A program made the position numbers and the translations under genes. 64,000 bases of DNA from Candidatus Hermodarchaeum yapensis. Lineage in GTDB: Archaea; Asgardarchaeota; Hermodarchaeia; Hermodarchaeales; Hermodarchaeaceae. This document shows, in pieces, positions 62,782-64,000 of the stretch; positions within the stretch are counted from its first letter, which is position 1, and every line of letters begins with the position of its first letter. The notes under the pieces are model-generated. The model saw only the letters and a list, made by a program, of their open reading frames with translations, had not been told where the DNA came from and did not search any database. Location of the stretch: NCBI GenBank assembly GCA_016840405.1, contig JAEOSK010000010.1:1-64000 (forward strand). The letters run 5' to 3'.

Positions 62782-63747
62782 CTATGTTTTCACGTCCTGA
62801 GATTTCATCCGTCCTGTTAATTGGGTAATTCGTTTGATTCGATGGCGCTTCATATATTCTGTCAACTCATCGCAAATTTGAGTGAAAATTGTGGAGCCTC
62901 GGGTTAAGACTCCAGTACCAATTTCGACAGCACTTGCGCCAGCAAGGAAGTATTCGATGACATCTTGACCTGTTAGAATCCCTCCGACTCCAATAATCGG
63001 AATGGTGAGTCCTGACTGATATAATTCCCAGACAGCGCGTATTGCAATTGGCTTTATCGCTGGACCAGATAATCCACCAATCCCTGCCCCTAAAAGAGGT
63101 CTTCGAGATTCGACATCTAAGGCGAGTGCTGGAAGTGTGTTCAAGGCCACGACAGCAGAGGCACCGGCTTTTTCTGCGGCTTTTGCAACTTGTACAAGTC
63201 GCGGGTAATCTGTCGAGCCTGGAAGTTTCACCCAAACAGGGATCTCCTTTTCTGTTTGTTTAACGACTTGGGAAACAACGGCACTAGTACTTTGTGGATC
63301 CATACCGAGGAGATATAGTGAGCCAACATGGGGACAGGAGACATTTAGCTCAATTGCTGTCACACCTGCTTTACGTAAGGCAACAGCAACTTTAGCAAAC
63401 TCCTCTGGACTACTCCCCAACGCACTCCCAATCACCGGAATACTCTGGTTCACAGCTGCATTAATTTCAGGTAAATAATCTTCAATTCCTGGATTTGGAA
63501 TCCCCATGGCGTTCATTAAGCTATTACCATAGAGTCCCACAATTCGAGGACCTGGGTGCCCTGACCGGGGCTGTAAACCTACGGTTTTTGTAACAACCGC
63601 TGCGGCCCCATCTTTCCATGCTCGAATGAGCCCACCGGCTGCCACTCCCAAAACGCCTGATGCTAAAATTGTTGGATTCGGTAATTTGACAGAACCAATC
63701 TTCACTTTTAGACGGGAATTCTTTTTTTCACGGTCCTTAACTGCCAC
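62782..63747 (-). CDS. pyrD: Dihydroorotate dehydrogenase, class 1B catalytic subunit
   Basis: The frame gives 321 residues from a GTG at 63747. L-P-N-P-T-I-L-A-S-G near 22, N-S-L-M-N-A-M-G-I-P-N-P-G near 75 (substrate loop), E-L-N-V-S-C-P-H near 133 with the active-site Cys, and G-V-G-G-I near 243 (FMN phosphate) show the class. The presence of pyrK in the same operon supports type 1B, with NAD as the electron sink. It is the first gene of pyrD-pyrC-pyrK-archaeosortase. Confidence 0.95.
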   Translation of the reverse strand: MAVKDREKKNSRLKVKIGSVKLPNPTILASGVLGVAAGGLIRAWKDGAAAVVTKTVGLQPRSGHPGPRIVGLYGNSLMNAMGIPNPGIEDYLPEINAAVNQSIPVIGSALGSSPEEFAKVAVALRKAGVTAIELNVSCPHVGSLYLLGMDPQSTSAVVSQVVKQTEKEIPVWVKLPGSTDYPRLVQVAKAAEKAGASAVVALNTLPALALDVESRRPLLGAGIGGLSGPAIKPIAIRAVWELYQSGLTIPIIGVGGILTGQDVIEYFLAGASAVEIGTGVLTRGSTIFTQICDELTEYMKRHRIKRITQLTGRMKSQDVKT

Positions 63748-63776
63748 TGTTATCGAAACTCACATTGATATACCTA

Positions 63777-63786
63777 CATATTAATG
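63777..63786 (-). promoter_or_regulatory. TATA box of the pyrD operon
   Basis: CATTAATATG (minus strand, 63777-63786) would start transcription near 63754, seven bases before the GTG at 63747, so the message is nearly leaderless. Confidence 0.5.
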
Positions 63787-63836
63787 CCTTTTCACCACTG
63801 CTATTCACTGAATCTATACCCAGCCATACTATCTCT

Positions 63837-64000
63837 CTAGTAGCGAAATTGGAGGCCAAGGAAATGAAGAGGGGTTCGCTGGATTTTTTCATCTGGTCCT
63901 TCGGTGCGTAATTCTAGCGTATTGATGATATCATAACCTCGTCGAACAAAAAAGCGAATCGCGTCAATATTCCGTGGAACAACCGACAAATAGAGATTGG
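63837..64000 (-). CDS. GNAT acetyltransferase, C-terminal part (cut by window edge)
   Basis: The frame enters from the right edge and stops at 63837-63839 (TAG), giving 53 visible residues. Y-L-S-V-V-P-R-N-I-D-A-I-R-F-F-V-R-R-G-Y-D matches the last strand and helix of GNAT proteins (L-x-V-x-x-x-N-x-x-A-I-x-F-Y-x-x-x-G-F). The rest, including the acetyl-CoA loop, lies outside. It ends about 90 bases before the pyrD start and is read in the same direction, but pyrD has its own TATA box. Confidence 0.65.
   Translation of the reverse strand, partial: NLYLSVVPRNIDAIRFFVRRGYDIINTLELRTEGPDEKIQRTPLHFLGLQFRY

Overview
The window looks like chromosomal DNA of an archaeon, most likely of the Asgard superphylum. 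This is an inference from gene content. Seen in the sequence are a Rab/Arf-type small GTPase, a longin-like domain on a coiled-coil protein, a gelsolin-like domain protein and many zinc-ribbon plus coiled-coil proteins. Archaeal traits are tetrahydromethanopterin-type pterin genes (MptA, MptE, an archaeal dihydropteroate synthase relative, beta-RFAP synthase), an archaeosortase, a separate regulatory PyrI subunit, and TATA boxes about 27 bp before short or absent leaders. I cannot fix the class (Thorarchaeia-like is a guess). I see no rRNA, tRNA, CRISPR array, insertion sequence or prophage.

Layout. 1-13.5 kb: two paralogous minus-strand surface proteins. One is cut by the left edge. The other is a 4066-residue giant with 15 near-identical 113-residue Ig-like repeats, one membrane anchor and a cytoplasmic tail. 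Both have a leader of about 134 nt with the same architecture. 13.9-25 kb: a GNAT/beta-sandwich fusion, a zinc-ribbon protein, the longin protein, a GT-C membrane protein, and an operon with an M28-type aminopeptidase. 24.8-31 kb: the gelsolin-like protein, a five-zinc-ribbon protein, a Nudix hydrolase, a divergent small-heat-shock-protein/winged-helix pair with palindromic operators, and tandem small coiled-coil paralogues. 31-36 kb: a histone-deacetylase-family enzyme and an ABC/FtsX exporter operon. 36.7-44 kb: the small GTPase, then genes suited to surface glycosylation (family-2 glycosyltransferase, sugar nucleotidyltransferase, flippase-like protein, a GT-C protein made of two fused copies) and a DUF362 protein. 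44-53 kb: pterin cofactor genes. 53-57 kb: a three-gene operon of zinc-ribbon/HTH protein, MinD/ParA-type ATPase and TPR-like protein. 57-63.8 kb: pyrimidine synthesis in two facing operons, pyrB-pyrI-pyrFE (plus) and pyrD-pyrC-pyrK-archaeosortase (minus). The right edge cuts a GNAT gene.

Working together. pyrB/I, pyrC, pyrD/K and the fused pyrF-pyrE cover carbamoyl phosphate plus aspartate to UMP; only carbamoyl-phosphate synthetase is absent here. The pterin genes suggest a tetrahydromethanopterin-type C1 carrier. The GT2, nucleotidyltransferase, flippase and GT-C genes could assemble and export lipid-linked sugars to glycosylate surface proteins like those at the left end. The strongest candidates for undescribed biology are the matched structured leaders of the two giant-protein genes, the ZnR/HTH-MinD-TPR operon, the longin-coiled-coil protein and the duplicated GT-C fusion.
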